Shown piece by piece: positions 16,407-25,486 of a stretch of 64,000 nucleotides of DNA. Positions within the stretch are counted from its first letter, which is position 1. Each line of letters begins with the position of its first letter. This DNA comes from a candidate division KSB1 bacterium (GTDB lineage: Bacteria > Zhuqueibacterota > Zhuqueibacteria > Zhuqueibacterales > Zhuqueibacteraceae), in the NCBI GenBank assembly GCA_034506175.1, contig JAPDQB010000007.1, forward strand, positions 1-64,000, read 5' to 3'. The notes under the pieces were generated by a model. That model ran no database searches. It was not told where the DNA came from and worked only from the letters and a program-made list of their open reading frames with translations. A program made the translations under genes and the position numbers.

Positions 16407-18185
16407 ATGGAACCGATGAGCGTTCGCATCGGACAGATTTTGGTGCAAAAGCACATCATCAATCAGACGATCTTTCAAAAGGCGCTGGCGGTGCAAAAGC
16501 AGGAGCCGGCAGGCAAGCAGCGCCGTTTGCAGCAGATTCTGGTTGAAGATTTCCGCGTCGACCGCCATCAAGTTTATAGTGCGATCGCGCAGCTTTATGC
16601 CTTCAAGCAAATCGATCTGACCACGGAGAAGCTCAGCGATTCGCATCTCGATTTCATTCGCAAGACGCTCGATGCCTGCACCGAGGAAGCACGGAGCAGG
16701 CTGCTCAACAAGCGCGTGCTGCCTTATCGCGCCAGCGCCAGCAACAAAAACGTGCTGACGGTGATTGCCGCTGATCCGCTGGACCGCGAGATTCCCGTGC
16801 TGCTGAAGGATTTGCCGTACACGCAAATCGAAATTGCCTACTGCCAGTTCGAACAGGTCGGCTCGCTCATCGACCGGGTGATGGCATTCAAAAACGAATT
16901 TCTCCAGCAGCTCGAAGCCTCGCTGCAAAACGTCGAAGTCATCAGCAGCGAGGAGGAGGAAAAGATCGACGAAGCGGCGCTGGACGCCGAGATCAACCGC
17001 AGCATGCTCACGAATTTGATCGAGGGCACGCTGGTCGAGGCGGTGCGCAAGGGCGCGAGCGACATTCACATCATTCCCAAGGAAGGCAACGTCACGGAGT
17101 TTCATTTTCGCGTTGACGGCAAGCTGCAGCTCTGGCATGCGCTGTCCACGGCGCGGCCGGAATCCATCGCCGCCGTCATCAAGGACCGCTCGATCAACAT
17201 CGACCGCTTCAACCGCAACATCGCGCAGGACGGCTACATTCAGCGCAAGATCGACAATTATCACATTCGCTTCCGGGTGTCGGTGTTGCCGATCGTGGTA
17301 TCGGAATCCAACCGGCGCTACGAGAGCATCGTGATTCGCGTGTTGGATGACCGCAAGGTGATTACCGATCTGAATCTCTTGGGCTTGCAGGAACAGGCGG
17401 CGCGGGACTTCGAGGCCGCGATTCGCAAGCCGCAGGGCGTGATCATCATCACCGGGCCGACCGGCAGCGGCAAGAGCACGACGCTGGTGGCGGCGCTGAA
17501 CCGCATCATGGACCCCACCAAGAACGTGGTGACGGTCGAAGAGCCGGTCGAATATTTGATTCGCGGGGCGCGCCAGGTGAAACTGGGGCCGAAATTGAAT
17601 TTCGATCAGGCGCTGCGTTCGATACTGCGGCATGACCCGGACATCGTGATGGTCGGCGAAATGCGCGATCTCAAATCGGCGGAGATTGCCGTGAGCCTGG
17701 CGAACACCGGCCACATCACCTTTTCGACGCTGCACACCAACGACGCGCCGAGCGCCATCTCGCGCTTGTACATGCTGGGTGTCGAGCCGTTTCTGATCGC
17801 CAACGCCATCAATTTCATCATGGCGCAGCGCCTGGTGCGCAAGCTGTGTGAAAATTGCAAGCAGCCGGCAAAAACCATTGATTTGGATATGGCGCGTTAT
17901 GTCGGTTTTACGGATCAGGAAATTCGCCAGACGGTTTTTTATCAACCGGTGGGCTGCGATAAATGTTACGCCGGCTATCGCGGCCGCCAGTGCATCACCG
18001 AAGCGCTGTTGTTTACGCAGGAAATCCGCCACATCATTTTGAAAAACGCCTCCAATATCGACGAAGATTTGATCCGGCAGGAGGCGATTCGCAACGGCAT
18101 GTTGACGCTGCGCGCCTCAGGAAGAGAACGGATCAAAGCCGGCACGACGACGATTGAGGAAGTGGTGGCGGCGACGGTTGAGTAA
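16407..18185 (+). CDS. pilB: PilB/GspE assembly ATPase
   Basis: This 592-residue AAA-like secretion ATPase powers pilus or pseudopilus extension. It has an N-terminal T2SSE_N/MshEN-like domain (about 1-170), an N2 domain and the catalytic domain with Walker A G350-PTGSGKST, Asp box (TVEEP), Walker B (DPDIVMVGEMRD) and His box (ITFSTLHTND). A zinc-binding tetracysteine, C481-x2-C484 and C517-x2-C520, marks it as an extension ATPase and not a PilT. MshEN domains in this family often bind cyclic-di-GMP, so second-messenger control is possible, though I did not verify the binding motif. Confidence 0.93.
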   Translation: MEPMSVRIGQILVQKHIINQTIFQKALAVQKQEPAGKQRRLQQILVEDFRVDRHQVYSAIAQLYAFKQIDLTTEKLSDSHLDFIRKTLDACTEEARSRLLNKRVLPYRASASNKNVLTVIAADPLDREIPVLLKDLPYTQIEIAYCQFEQVGSLIDRVMAFKNEFLQQLEASLQNVEVISSEEEEKIDEAALDAEINRSMLTNLIEGTLVEAVRKGASDIHIIPKEGNVTEFHFRVDGKLQLWHALSTARPESIAAVIKDRSINIDRFNRNIAQDGYIQRKIDNYHIRFRVSVLPIVVSESNRRYESIVIRVLDDRKVITDLNLLGLQEQAARDFEAAIRKPQGVIIITGPTGSGKSTTLVAALNRIMDPTKNVVTVEEPVEYLIRGARQVKLGPKLNFDQALRSILRHDPDIVMVGEMRDLKSAEIAVSLANTGHITFSTLHTNDAPSAISRLYMLGVEPFLIANAINFIMAQRLVRKLCENCKQPAKTIDLDMARYVGFTDQEIRQTVFYQPVGCDKCYAGYRGRQCITEALLFTQEIRHIILKNASNIDEDLIRQEAIRNGMLTLRASGRERIKAGTTTIEEVVAATVE

Positions 18186-18186
18186 C

Positions 18187-18249
18187 CAGTGATCAGTATT
18201 CGGTGACAGTTTACACTGAATACTAATTACTGAAAACTGAATACTGAAA
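18187..18249 (+). repeat. Heptameric periodic spacer
   Basis: Nine 7-nt units in perfect register (CAGTGAT, CAGTATT, CGGTGAC, then ACTGAAT/ACTGAAA variants) fill the gap between pilB and the next gene. They end one base before its ATG. Confidence 0.75.
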
Positions 18250-18250
18250 A

Positions 18251-18778
18251 ATGGGTTATCGCGAATTATTTTTGGTTCTGGCCAGTGTTGTTTTGCTGAG
18301 CCTGCTGATGCTGCAGATCAACACCAGCACCGTCGAGGGCAGTGAAGCCCTGCAGCAATTGCAGCTCGAGCACACGGCCGTCTCCATCGCCCAGCAGTTT
18401 ATCGAAGAGGCCAAATCGAAAAAGTTCGACGCCAACGTCGGCGTGATTCCCCCTGCGGCCATGCCCAGTGGTTTTACGCCCTGGTATGCTCTGGGACCCG
18501 GCTGGTGGGAATCGTACCCGAATTTCAACGACGTGGATGATTATCACAATTTCAACCGGACGATTTACGTCAACGGCACAACCTTCAATCCGAATGCGAC
18601 GTCCGGCATACCGTTTACGGTCAATATTCAAGTGCATTACGTGAGCGACGCCAACCCGGATGCATCGGTTTCGACCAACACGTATTTCAAGAGAATGCGG
18701 GTGACGGTCACGAGCAGTTTTATTCGAAGCAGCATCGTGGTCAAACACGTCTTCAGTTATTATGGCGTGAATTTGTAA
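18251..18778 (+). CDS. Minor pilin-like protein, GspI/PilV-like
   Basis: This 175-residue protein starts MGYRE and runs into a hydrophobic helix (about 6-22). The following segment SIAQQFIEEAKSKKFD resembles the helix of GspI/PilV minor pilins, which cap or prime pseudopili. The remainder is beta-rich with Asn/Thr-rich loops and aromatic residues. The Glu here is at position 3 after Gly, not 5, and no basic leader precedes the Gly. Its position in the series 18251, 18859, 19729, 20662 parallels the I-J-K order of minor pseudopilin operons. Confidence 0.72.
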   Translation: MGYRELFLVLASVVLLSLLMLQINTSTVEGSEALQQLQLEHTAVSIAQQFIEEAKSKKFDANVGVIPPAAMPSGFTPWYALGPGWWESYPNFNDVDDYHNFNRTIYVNGTTFNPNATSGIPFTVNIQVHYVSDANPDASVSTNTYFKRMRVTVTSSFIRSSIVVKHVFSYYGVNL

Positions 18779-18786
18779 AAAGCGAA

Positions 18787-18835
18787 ACGTAAAACGTGAA
18801 AAACACATTACGCCTCACGCCTCACGTTTTCACAA
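18787..18835 (+). repeat. Heptameric periodic spacer
   Basis: Seven 7-nt units (ACGTAAA, ACGTGAA, AAACACA, TTACGCC, TCACGCC, TCACGTT, TTCACAA). The outer units also form an imperfect inverted repeat. The array fills most of the gap before the next gene. Confidence 0.65.
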
Positions 18836-18858
18836 GGATTGTTAGAGTGGGTTGAACC

Positions 18859-19440
18859 ATGGGATCCTGGATAACTTTGATCGGCAGTATCGTTATCGGC
18901 AGCTTGATTCTGCTGTCGGTGCAGCAATTCAGCCAGGAGGTGAGCCGCGACATTTACGCTGACACGTTGGACAACATTGCTTACAGCAATCTCGACGAGC
19001 TGAAGCGGATTATCGAATATGATTTCTCACGGATCGGACTTGGCGTCAACGATCCTTCGCAGGCGGTTTTGACCAATGCCACCGCCACCGATATTACCTT
19101 CCGAATGGATAGTGACAGCAACGGCGTGCTGGAGACCATGCGTTATTATTTGAGCACAACCACCGACGCCGCTGCCGCGGCGACGCCCAATCCGAACGAC
19201 AAGGCGCTGTATCGCGTGGTCAATGGCGGAACGCCGGCGATTGTGTCGACCGGCCTGACGGATTTTAAAATCCAGTATTATAATTCCGCCGGCAGCGAGA
19301 CGACGAATTTGAGCTCGATCAGGACTTTGGTGGTGAGCCTGACGCTCGAAAGCAATTATGCCTCTTTTGCCAGCAGCAATGAATATCCGAAGCTGATCTG
19401 GCATCAGAGATTTACACCGCCGAGTCTGGTCGTTTATTGA
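18859..19440 (+). CDS. Minor pilin-like protein, GspJ/PilW-like
   Basis: This 193-residue protein has the start MGSW followed by a hydrophobic helix (about 5-20) and then an amphipathic helix. The block DFSRIGLG (about 55-62), ITFRMDSDSNG, LYRVVNGG and FKIQYYNSAG match the pattern of GspJ/PilW minor pilins, including the DxDxxG-type loop near 83. It probably forms part of the tip complex with the preceding GspI-like and following GspK/PilX-like proteins. No basic leader or Glu5 is present. Confidence 0.72.
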   Translation: MGSWITLIGSIVIGSLILLSVQQFSQEVSRDIYADTLDNIAYSNLDELKRIIEYDFSRIGLGVNDPSQAVLTNATATDITFRMDSDSNGVLETMRYYLSTTTDAAAAATPNPNDKALYRVVNGGTPAIVSTGLTDFKIQYYNSAGSETTNLSSIRTLVVSLTLESNYASFASSNEYPKLIWHQRFTPPSLVVY

Positions 19441-19543
19441 AAGTGATTGCGCACTTATAGGGAGGAGGGGCATGTTATGCCGTAGGGATCTTTTTAAAAT
19501 TCAAACTGAGTTACAATCAAAAAAAGATTAGCACGAAAATGCC

Positions 19544-19589
19544 GTAGCGCAGACATCTTGTCTGCATGCTGGCTGGAAGCCTGCGCTAC
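19544..19589. repeat. 46-bp double-hairpin repeat, copy 1
   Basis: An outer stem (GTAGCGCAG / CTGCGCTAC) encloses two small hairpins, GCAGACA-TCT-TGTCTGC and one built on GGCT-GGA-AGCC. The same element lies at 58995 and 59092, and a fragment at 57329. Here the flanks are CACGAAAATGCC on the left and ATTTTCATCGTGATG on the right, the reverse of the later copies. The rest of the gap 19441-19728 holds no gene. Confidence 0.8.
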
Positions 19590-19728
19590 ATTTTCATCGT
19601 GATGGGTGTGCAAACATACATGACCATTCTTCCAGAATGACACCTCCTTGAATGAGTAACTGAGCGGATAAGGGTGAAAAACTGGCTTGATGTCGCAGAC
19701 AATGCGCCACGCGGTGTGGTAAGGGAAA

Positions 19729-20640
19729 ATGGGAAAAACCTTGTTGATTTTATTGACCGGCTTTGCCGCCTCGTTCGGTGTCCTGGCCGTAAGCAAAAAT
19801 CGCCGCCTGATTGAATCGGTTGATCGCATGACCGGCCAGTTTTCGGCGTACAAAGTCAAAAACGCGGCGACCAGCGGCGCTTACATGGCGCTAAACAAAC
19901 TCTATTTGAACAAAACCTGGCGGACCGGTTACAGCAATCTCGTCATTGCCGGCGATACGCTGAACGTGACGGTTACCGACAACAGCGCTGACCCCTCGCT
20001 TGGACTTTATCGCGTCAAAGTCACGGCCAGCGGCCGCAACGGCGCGGCGAATACGCAGACCCAGGTCGTGGTTTTCGACCGCGGCGCGCACGAATTTGCG
20101 GTCTGGGCGAAAGACACGGTCATCAATATCACCACCAGGGACTCGCTGGGGATGGTGAATCCGGCGCTGCGGATGCAAAAGGCGCCGTTCATGCCGAAGA
20201 TCGACCGGCAAAGCTTGATTGACCAAGCAGATGCTCAAGATCATGTTAGGTCAGGCTCAAAATTTAAACCCGAGGACGGTTATCCCAACGGCAGCTTTTA
20301 TTATTCAGGCACGACGCCGAATGTGACGCATGTGTTGGGCAATCTGGAAGTCAAGTCCGATCGCACGATTTATGGGATTTTCGTTGTGGAAGGCCACGTC
20401 GAGCTGGCCGGCGATTCGAGGATAAACGGCATTCTGTATTTGCCGAACACCTCGTCGACGATCAGACACGGCGGCAACGATTCCGATGAAAGTGTGGTCA
20501 AGGGCGCGGTTTTAACCTGGGGCAGTATGAACGGCAGCGGCGGCAGCATCGTGGTGCGGCATTTTCCGCAGTTCATTCAGAAATTTGTCGTGAATTATGC
20601 GCCGGAAAATCCGCCGATTCGGGTGCTGTCGTGGAAATAA
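19729..20640 (+). CDS. PilX/GspK-like minor pilin paralogue A
   Basis: This 303-residue protein starts MGKTLL, with a hydrophobic helix (about 4-22). The segment KNAATSGAYMALNKLY (about 43-58) matches the ARNxAESGxxxAL signature of PilX/GspK proteins, with Thr in place of the usual Glu. The following WxxGYSN and VTVTD parts fit the same fold. The C-terminal 120 residues are a beta-rich domain with repeated strand patterns (NRTIYGIFVVEGHVEL-like) that recall small bactofilin or beta-helix modules and end FVVNYAPENPPIRVLSWK. It is a tandem paralogue of the next gene. It may carry the tip adhesin function. Confidence 0.72.
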   Translation: MGKTLLILLTGFAASFGVLAVSKNRRLIESVDRMTGQFSAYKVKNAATSGAYMALNKLYLNKTWRTGYSNLVIAGDTLNVTVTDNSADPSLGLYRVKVTASGRNGAANTQTQVVVFDRGAHEFAVWAKDTVINITTRDSLGMVNPALRMQKAPFMPKIDRQSLIDQADAQDHVRSGSKFKPEDGYPNGSFYYSGTTPNVTHVLGNLEVKSDRTIYGIFVVEGHVELAGDSRINGILYLPNTSSTIRHGGNDSDESVVKGAVLTWGSMNGSGGSIVVRHFPQFIQKFVVNYAPENPPIRVLSWK

Positions 20641-20661
20641 ATAAAATTTCTCGAGGATGAC

Positions 20662-21615
20662 ATGGGAAAAACATTGTTGATTCTTTTGGTCGGTTTTGCC
20701 GCTTCTTTCGTGATTTTAGCGCGAGGTAAAGATCAGCATTTGCTTGGCTCAGTTGACCGGATGGTGGGGCAATTTACCAGTTCGACAGCAAAAAATGCGG
20801 CGGCCAGCGGCGCTTACATGGCCTTGAACCGGCTCTACCTAACACCGTCCTGGCGCGCCGGTTATACCAATCTCGTGTTGGGCGGCGACACGCTGACGGT
20901 GACGGTGAGAAACGACAGCGTCGGTGCAACGCCCATGCCTTATCGCGTCAAAATCAACTCCAGCGCCAGAAACGGCAAGACAACCAATCTTACGCAGGTT
21001 GTGGTTTTCGACCGCAGTTTCAATGCGTTTGCCGTCTGGGCCAAGGATACCGTCATCAGCGTGACCACTCTAGACTCGCTTGGCGTGGTTGATCCGAATT
21101 TGCGAATGCAAAAGGCGCCCTTTATGCCGAAAATCAACAAGGACAGCCTGGTGACGGCCGCTACAGCTCAGGGTCACTTGTCCAACTATGGGTGGGAGGA
21201 TGATGATGGCCCCTACAGTGGCGGAGGGCATTTTCATCCCAGCCATGGCTTTCCCAATGGCAGCTTTTATTATGACTCAACTGCAATCTCCCAAGCGGCC
21301 AATGTGATTTACATCCAGGGCGATCTGCACATTCGCGACAATCGAACGATTTATGGAATTTATGTTGTCGAAGGAAACGTGCTGCTAAATGAAAATGCAT
21401 CAATCAAGGGTGTGCTTTATTTGCCGAACCCTACTTCGAGGGTTTATAACAGGGAGAGTGCCGGCAGCCAAATAACCGGCGGGATTGTGACGTGGGGCAG
21501 AGTCGACGGCAGGGGCTATCCCATCGTCGTCAGGCATCAGCCTCGCTTCCTGCGGGAGTTGGTTTCAAATTACGCGCCCAACAATCCGCCGATACGCGTG
21601 CTGTCGTGGAAATAA
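20662..21615 (+). CDS. PilX/GspK-like minor pilin paralogue B
   Basis: This 317-residue paralogue of the previous protein lies 21 bp downstream. The N-terminal helix (MGKTLLILLVGFAAS), the KNAAASGAYMALNRLY segment, the block DTVISVTTLDSLG and the C-terminus PPIRVLSWK are all retained. The centre (about 165-200) has a longer Gly/His/Asp-rich insert. Divergence is concentrated in this middle and C-terminal part, as expected if the exposed domains bind different ligands. It precedes the retraction ATPase by 36 bp. Confidence 0.72.
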   Translation: MGKTLLILLVGFAASFVILARGKDQHLLGSVDRMVGQFTSSTAKNAAASGAYMALNRLYLTPSWRAGYTNLVLGGDTLTVTVRNDSVGATPMPYRVKINSSARNGKTTNLTQVVVFDRSFNAFAVWAKDTVISVTTLDSLGVVDPNLRMQKAPFMPKINKDSLVTAATAQGHLSNYGWEDDDGPYSGGGHFHPSHGFPNGSFYYDSTAISQAANVIYIQGDLHIRDNRTIYGIYVVEGNVLLNENASIKGVLYLPNPTSRVYNRESAGSQITGGIVTWGRVDGRGYPIVVRHQPRFLRELVSNYAPNNPPIRVLSWK

Positions 21616-21651
21616 ATTTTGTAAGCTGTGTGAAGAAAGAATCGGGAAACT

Positions 21652-22899
21652 ATGCTGGATCAACGACTGCAGGATGCCAAAGACCTGCTGGCGACGCTGT
21701 ATGAACAAGTCGGCGCGAGCGGTGAAGATATCGAATGGCTCGCCAGCGTCGGGCAGATGCTCGACCGCCAATCGGAGGAATATCGCCAGCGCTTGAAGCA
21801 CGCGATGAATTTTTTGATGCTGGCGATGGAAAACAAAGAGGCTTCCGACCTGGATTTCGGCGGCGTCGGCAGCAACGGTTTTGTCTGGCTAAGGATTTAC
21901 GGCGTCAAGCGGCCGGTTTATCCGGAGTTGGGCGATTTCACCAGCGAGGAAACCGACATTCTGTTGCTCAATCTGTTGGCGCCGAATCAACGCGAGGAGC
22001 TGTGGAAAACGCGCCAGCTCGACTTTTCGTATCAGCTCGTGACGCCGACTGGACACCGGCGTTTCCGCGCCTCGATTTATCTCGAATTGAATCATTTGGC
22101 GTTGAGTCTGCGGCGCATCAATCCGGAAATCCGCTCGTTTCAATCGCTGGGTTTTCATCGCAGCGTCGCACGGCTGTTCAATCTCGAATATGAGCGTCGC
22201 GGGTTGATTCTCATCACCGGCATCACCGGCTCCGGCAAAAGTGCCACGCTCGATTCGATCATCGACGCCAATAACCGGCATTCCAACGGACATATCGTGA
22301 TCATTGCCGATCCGCTGGAGTACATTCATAATTCGAATAAGTGCGTGGTGCGCCATCGTGAGGTCGGGCGTGACGTTCGTTCCTTCAAAGACGGCACCAT
22401 TCAGGCGTTGCGGCAGGATCCCGACGTCATCGTCATCGGCGAGATGCGTGATGCCGACACCATTGCGACGGTGTTGGAGGCGGCGGACAGCGGTCATAAA
22501 GTTTTTACGACGCTGCATACCTCGTCGGCGGTGGAAAGCATCGACCGAATTTTGGGTGAAACGCCGCCCATCGAGCAGCAGCGAATTCGTGAGCGCCTTG
22601 CCAGCGTGCTCACCTGTGTGGTTTCTCAAAAGCTGGTTTCAACGGTTGACGGCAAATTGGCGCTGGCGAAGGAAGTCATGGTTGCGACCGTGCCGGTGCG
22701 TTCGGCGATTCGCAACAACCGCACGGAAGAAATTTACCAAATTATTCAGCAGAGCAATAACGAGGGGATGATCACCCTGGAGCAGGATTTGGCGCGTTTG
22801 TACAAAAGCGGCCTGGTCTCCTACGACGAGGCGCTGAGCAACGCCAACAACAAGAAGCGGTTTGAAGATTTGATTCGATATGATCGTCTGTCGGTGTAA
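21652..22899 (+). CDS. pilT: PilT-type retraction ATPase
   Basis: This 415-residue secretion ATPase matches PilT: Walker A G190-ITGSGKS, the Asp box IADPLEYIH, the REVGRDVRSF segment, Walker B PDVIVIGEMRD, and the His box FTTLHT. The C-terminal AIRNNRTEEIYQII corresponds to the retraction-specific AIRNLIRE motif, though degenerate. It lacks the zinc tetracysteine of PilB. A 60-80-residue N-terminal extension makes it longer than most PilT proteins. A retraction ATPase argues that this locus makes dynamic pili and not a pure type II secretion pseudopilus. Confidence 0.9.
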   Translation: MLDQRLQDAKDLLATLYEQVGASGEDIEWLASVGQMLDRQSEEYRQRLKHAMNFLMLAMENKEASDLDFGGVGSNGFVWLRIYGVKRPVYPELGDFTSEETDILLLNLLAPNQREELWKTRQLDFSYQLVTPTGHRRFRASIYLELNHLALSLRRINPEIRSFQSLGFHRSVARLFNLEYERRGLILITGITGSGKSATLDSIIDANNRHSNGHIVIIADPLEYIHNSNKCVVRHREVGRDVRSFKDGTIQALRQDPDVIVIGEMRDADTIATVLEAADSGHKVFTTLHTSSAVESIDRILGETPPIEQQRIRERLASVLTCVVSQKLVSTVDGKLALAKEVMVATVPVRSAIRNNRTEEIYQIIQQSNNEGMITLEQDLARLYKSGLVSYDEALSNANNKKRFEDLIRYDRLSV

Positions 22900-22930
22900 C
22901 TGTGTTAAGGGAGTGATGGGTTCAGGAATT

Positions 22931-22970
22931 CCAACAATCCAATAATTCATCACTCCAATACTCCAGGTTT
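22931..22970 (+). repeat. Octameric periodic spacer
   Basis: Five 8-nt units (CCAACAAT, CCAATAAT, TCATCACT, CCAATACT, CCAGGTTT). It is an inverted relative of the array at 1517. It occupies the gap between pilT and the PilM-N fusion gene. Confidence 0.65.
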
Positions 22971-23001
22971 TTACTGTGTGACGGGAACGAGGAATTAACT
23001 C

Positions 23002-25428
23002 ATGCGAAACTTTCAAATGAAACAAGCGCTCGGACTTGCCGTGAGCGGAACGGAAGTCCGGCTGGCGCATTTGGTCAACCAAAACGGCCAAATTCGCATT
23101 GCCGGCTTGGAACGCGCGCGGCTGCAAAACACGCTGGAAAATCAACCGGCTGATGACGAGCCTTCAAAGCTCGACGATTCGGAAGGCCGGGATGTCTTCG
23201 GCGTCAAAGAGTCCTCAGGAGAAAAATCATTCGGAGAAAAAGGGAGCCGCCCCAACGGGCCGAAGCCCGAAAGCGGCAACAGCGGTAATTTGGAAATTCT
23301 CTACCGGCTGCTGGAAAAGTACACGCAAAAGAAGGTTAAAATCGGCTTCAATGTACCGTTGTCGATGGTGACCTATCAGCGGCCGGAGCTTGCCGGCCGG
23401 CCAGAAGGCACCGACAAGGATGGCGAATCGAGCCTGGCGCAAGAAGTGGTTGTCGGGCAAGACGGCGCGCGTCTGATCATGTCGTATGAAAAGCATCCGC
23501 CGACCATGATGCTGATGCGCGAGGTCAACGATTTTTTGCGCGGCAATCTTTTTCTGGCGCTGATGGATTCCACCGAGGTGGCGCTGGCCAATTTGGCACG
23601 CCGCAGCTACGAATGCGAACCCGGCAAGGTCACCGCCATCATTTACATCGAAGATGATTTCACCCGGCTGATTTTTCTGCGCGGCCAGGATTTGTTTCAC
23701 GTCAGCTCGATTATTCACGAAAACACCGCCTCGCCGGATATTTTGGAGGTGATCTATCGCAAGCTGATTTACGAGCAGGACGAAGTGCAAATTCCGGAGT
23801 TGTCGACGATTTTCCTCGCCGGCAAAAGCAGCCGCATCAACGCGGCGGAATTTTTTGCGGCGCATTTTTCGGCGGCGAACGTGCAGTATCTCTCGTCGAG
23901 CCTCGTCGCCAGCTCGCCGGCCACTGGCAACCAGGCCGGGCTGTTTTCGGAGTTTGCCGTGCCCATCGCGCTTGCCTGGAAAACCCTGGAGCCGAAGAGC
24001 CCCGCCTTCATTCCAACCAATCTGCTGCCGCAGGATTTGTTGGATCAACAACAGGTGTTGAAACTGAATTATCAGGGCTATGTTTTGCTCGCGATCACCG
24101 GTCTGGTGGCTTTCTTTTTAACCTGGCAAATTCTGAATTTGAACAGCAGCATTCGCGAGATGCGCAAGAAAAATGCGCAATTGGAACGGCTCATCGCGAA
24201 CAATCAGGAAACGGTTGATCGCGTGCACGAGCTTGACAATCAATGCCAGCGCTTGAGCAAAAGCATGGCGCTGGCGGATAGCCTGGGCCGCGGGCACGAC
24301 GAGTTTCTCATCTTTTTGCGAAACTTGAATGCGGGCTTGGGCAAAGTTGGCAATATCTGGGTGGATGAAATTGTGACGCGCGGCGACGGCTTTTCGGTGC
24401 AGGGCAGCTCGATGAATCGTGATGCCATTCCGCTGTTGGCGGAAAAACTGGGCAATGCCAGCCTGCGGCAAATGACGCGCATGGAATCCGACAAGCAGAA
24501 ATGGTTTAGTTTCAGCTTGGAGCGCTCCAATACGCCGGACTCGCTGAAGGCGTTTGCGCAGGGCCTCAGCACGATTGACGCCGCGCGCTACGCCGGCAAC
24601 GGCAAATTGATCTTGAGCAAGGAAGGCATGCGCCCGGCGGAGGCCCGTCCAGCGGCGACATCGCAGACACATGCTGTGGCCTCGGCGCCCGCCATCCACA
24701 AGCCGGCACAAGCTTCCATTGTGGTCGATACAGGTAAAAAACGTGAAGCTGCCGCCAACGGCATGGCTTCAGCGCCGCCGATGGCTGTCCGGCAGGGCGA
24801 CACCAACGGGGCAGCGACGACACCGTCTCCGGTCAAGTCCAATGCCTTCGATAAAAACAAAACAACCGCTGTGGCGACGCGTCAAGCGGAAACGCCGGCG
24901 TCTTTAACGAACGATGAAGTTAGAGTTGAGCCTAAAACCCCGGCAAAATTTGTCGATAACCTCACACGCACCCTTTCAAGCGAGGAGAATAGCTCGCGTG
25001 TCACGGCTCAGCCGAGCAAAAGCAATGGCGTGGCCAAAACTCAAAAATTGACAAACGGCGCAACCGCTGGCGCGGAAACGTTCGACGAAGCCGCTGATTT
25101 GCGCAGCGTCCAAATGCAACCGGCCTCCAGCCCGGCGGCCTCCGTTTCGACGGCTTCCAAGCCGGAGGACGCGCCGCCGGAAATTTTCCGCGGTTACAGC
25201 ATCGAGGCGGCGACAAGCTATACTAAAGAACTGGCGGAACAGTTTGCTGCAACCTACCGCAAGCAGGGCTATGACGCCGCGGTCGAGCGATACCTTGATG
25301 AGCGCACCAAAGCACAAAAATATCGCGTGCTCATCGGCGCTTTCCCGACGCGTCCGGCGGCCGAGCAAAAAGCCGCGCAAATGGCCGGGATACTGATGAA
25401 GGATTATCGGGTGGTTGGGTTGAAGTGA
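23002..25428 (+). CDS. PilM-PilN-like fusion with C-terminal SPOR domain
   Basis: This 808-residue protein joins several alignment-complex parts. Residues about 5-340 resemble a degenerate PilM/GspL actin-like domain (start QALGLAVSGTEVRLAHL), interrupted by a polar insert near 45-95. A single transmembrane helix (about 355-375) and a coiled coil (about 385-425) follow, then a ferredoxin-like fold, as in PilN. Residues about 540-720 are a disordered Pro/Ala/Thr-rich linker. The last 75 residues are a SPOR-type domain (FRGYSIEAATSYTKELAEQF, KYRVLIGAFPTRPAAEQKA), which binds denuded septal or polar peptidoglycan. The protein could anchor the machine to the wall. Separate PilM and PilN genes are absent here. 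Confidence 0.78.
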   Translation: MRNFQMKQALGLAVSGTEVRLAHLVNQNGQIRIAGLERARLQNTLENQPADDEPSKLDDSEGRDVFGVKESSGEKSFGEKGSRPNGPKPESGNSGNLEILYRLLEKYTQKKVKIGFNVPLSMVTYQRPELAGRPEGTDKDGESSLAQEVVVGQDGARLIMSYEKHPPTMMLMREVNDFLRGNLFLALMDSTEVALANLARRSYECEPGKVTAIIYIEDDFTRLIFLRGQDLFHVSSIIHENTASPDILEVIYRKLIYEQDEVQIPELSTIFLAGKSSRINAAEFFAAHFSAANVQYLSSSLVASSPATGNQAGLFSEFAVPIALAWKTLEPKSPAFIPTNLLPQDLLDQQQVLKLNYQGYVLLAITGLVAFFLTWQILNLNSSIREMRKKNAQLERLIANNQETVDRVHELDNQCQRLSKSMALADSLGRGHDEFLIFLRNLNAGLGKVGNIWVDEIVTRGDGFSVQGSSMNRDAIPLLAEKLGNASLRQMTRMESDKQKWFSFSLERSNTPDSLKAFAQGLSTIDAARYAGNGKLILSKEGMRPAEARPAATSQTHAVASAPAIHKPAQASIVVDTGKKREAAANGMASAPPMAVRQGDTNGAATTPSPVKSNAFDKNKTTAVATRQAETPASLTNDEVRVEPKTPAKFVDNLTRTLSSEENSSRVTAQPSKSNGVAKTQKLTNGATAGAETFDEAADLRSVQMQPASSPAASVSTASKPEDAPPEIFRGYSIEAATSYTKELAEQFAATYRKQGYDAAVERYLDERTKAQKYRVLIGAFPTRPAAEQKAAQMAGILMKDYRVVGLK

Positions 25429-25430
25429 AA

Positions 25431-25486
25431 CTCGATGCTGGATGCTCGATGCTGGAAACTGATAACTGATTACTGATTACTGAATT
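25431..25486 (+). repeat. Heptameric periodic spacer, eight perfect units
   Basis: Exactly eight 7-nt units (CTCGATG, CTGGATG, CTCGATG, CTGGAAA, CTGATAA, CTGATTA twice, CTGAATT) fill the gap between two genes, from two bases after a stop to the base before the ATG at 25487. This is the cleanest copy of the family. Confidence 0.85.

Noticed and set aside
16389-18032. A 547-codon open frame on the minus strand across pilB
   Set aside because: It is the antisense shadow of a strongly supported gene. Long antisense frames are common in this GC-rich codon usage, for example also 10492-11913 opposite the sigma54 activator.
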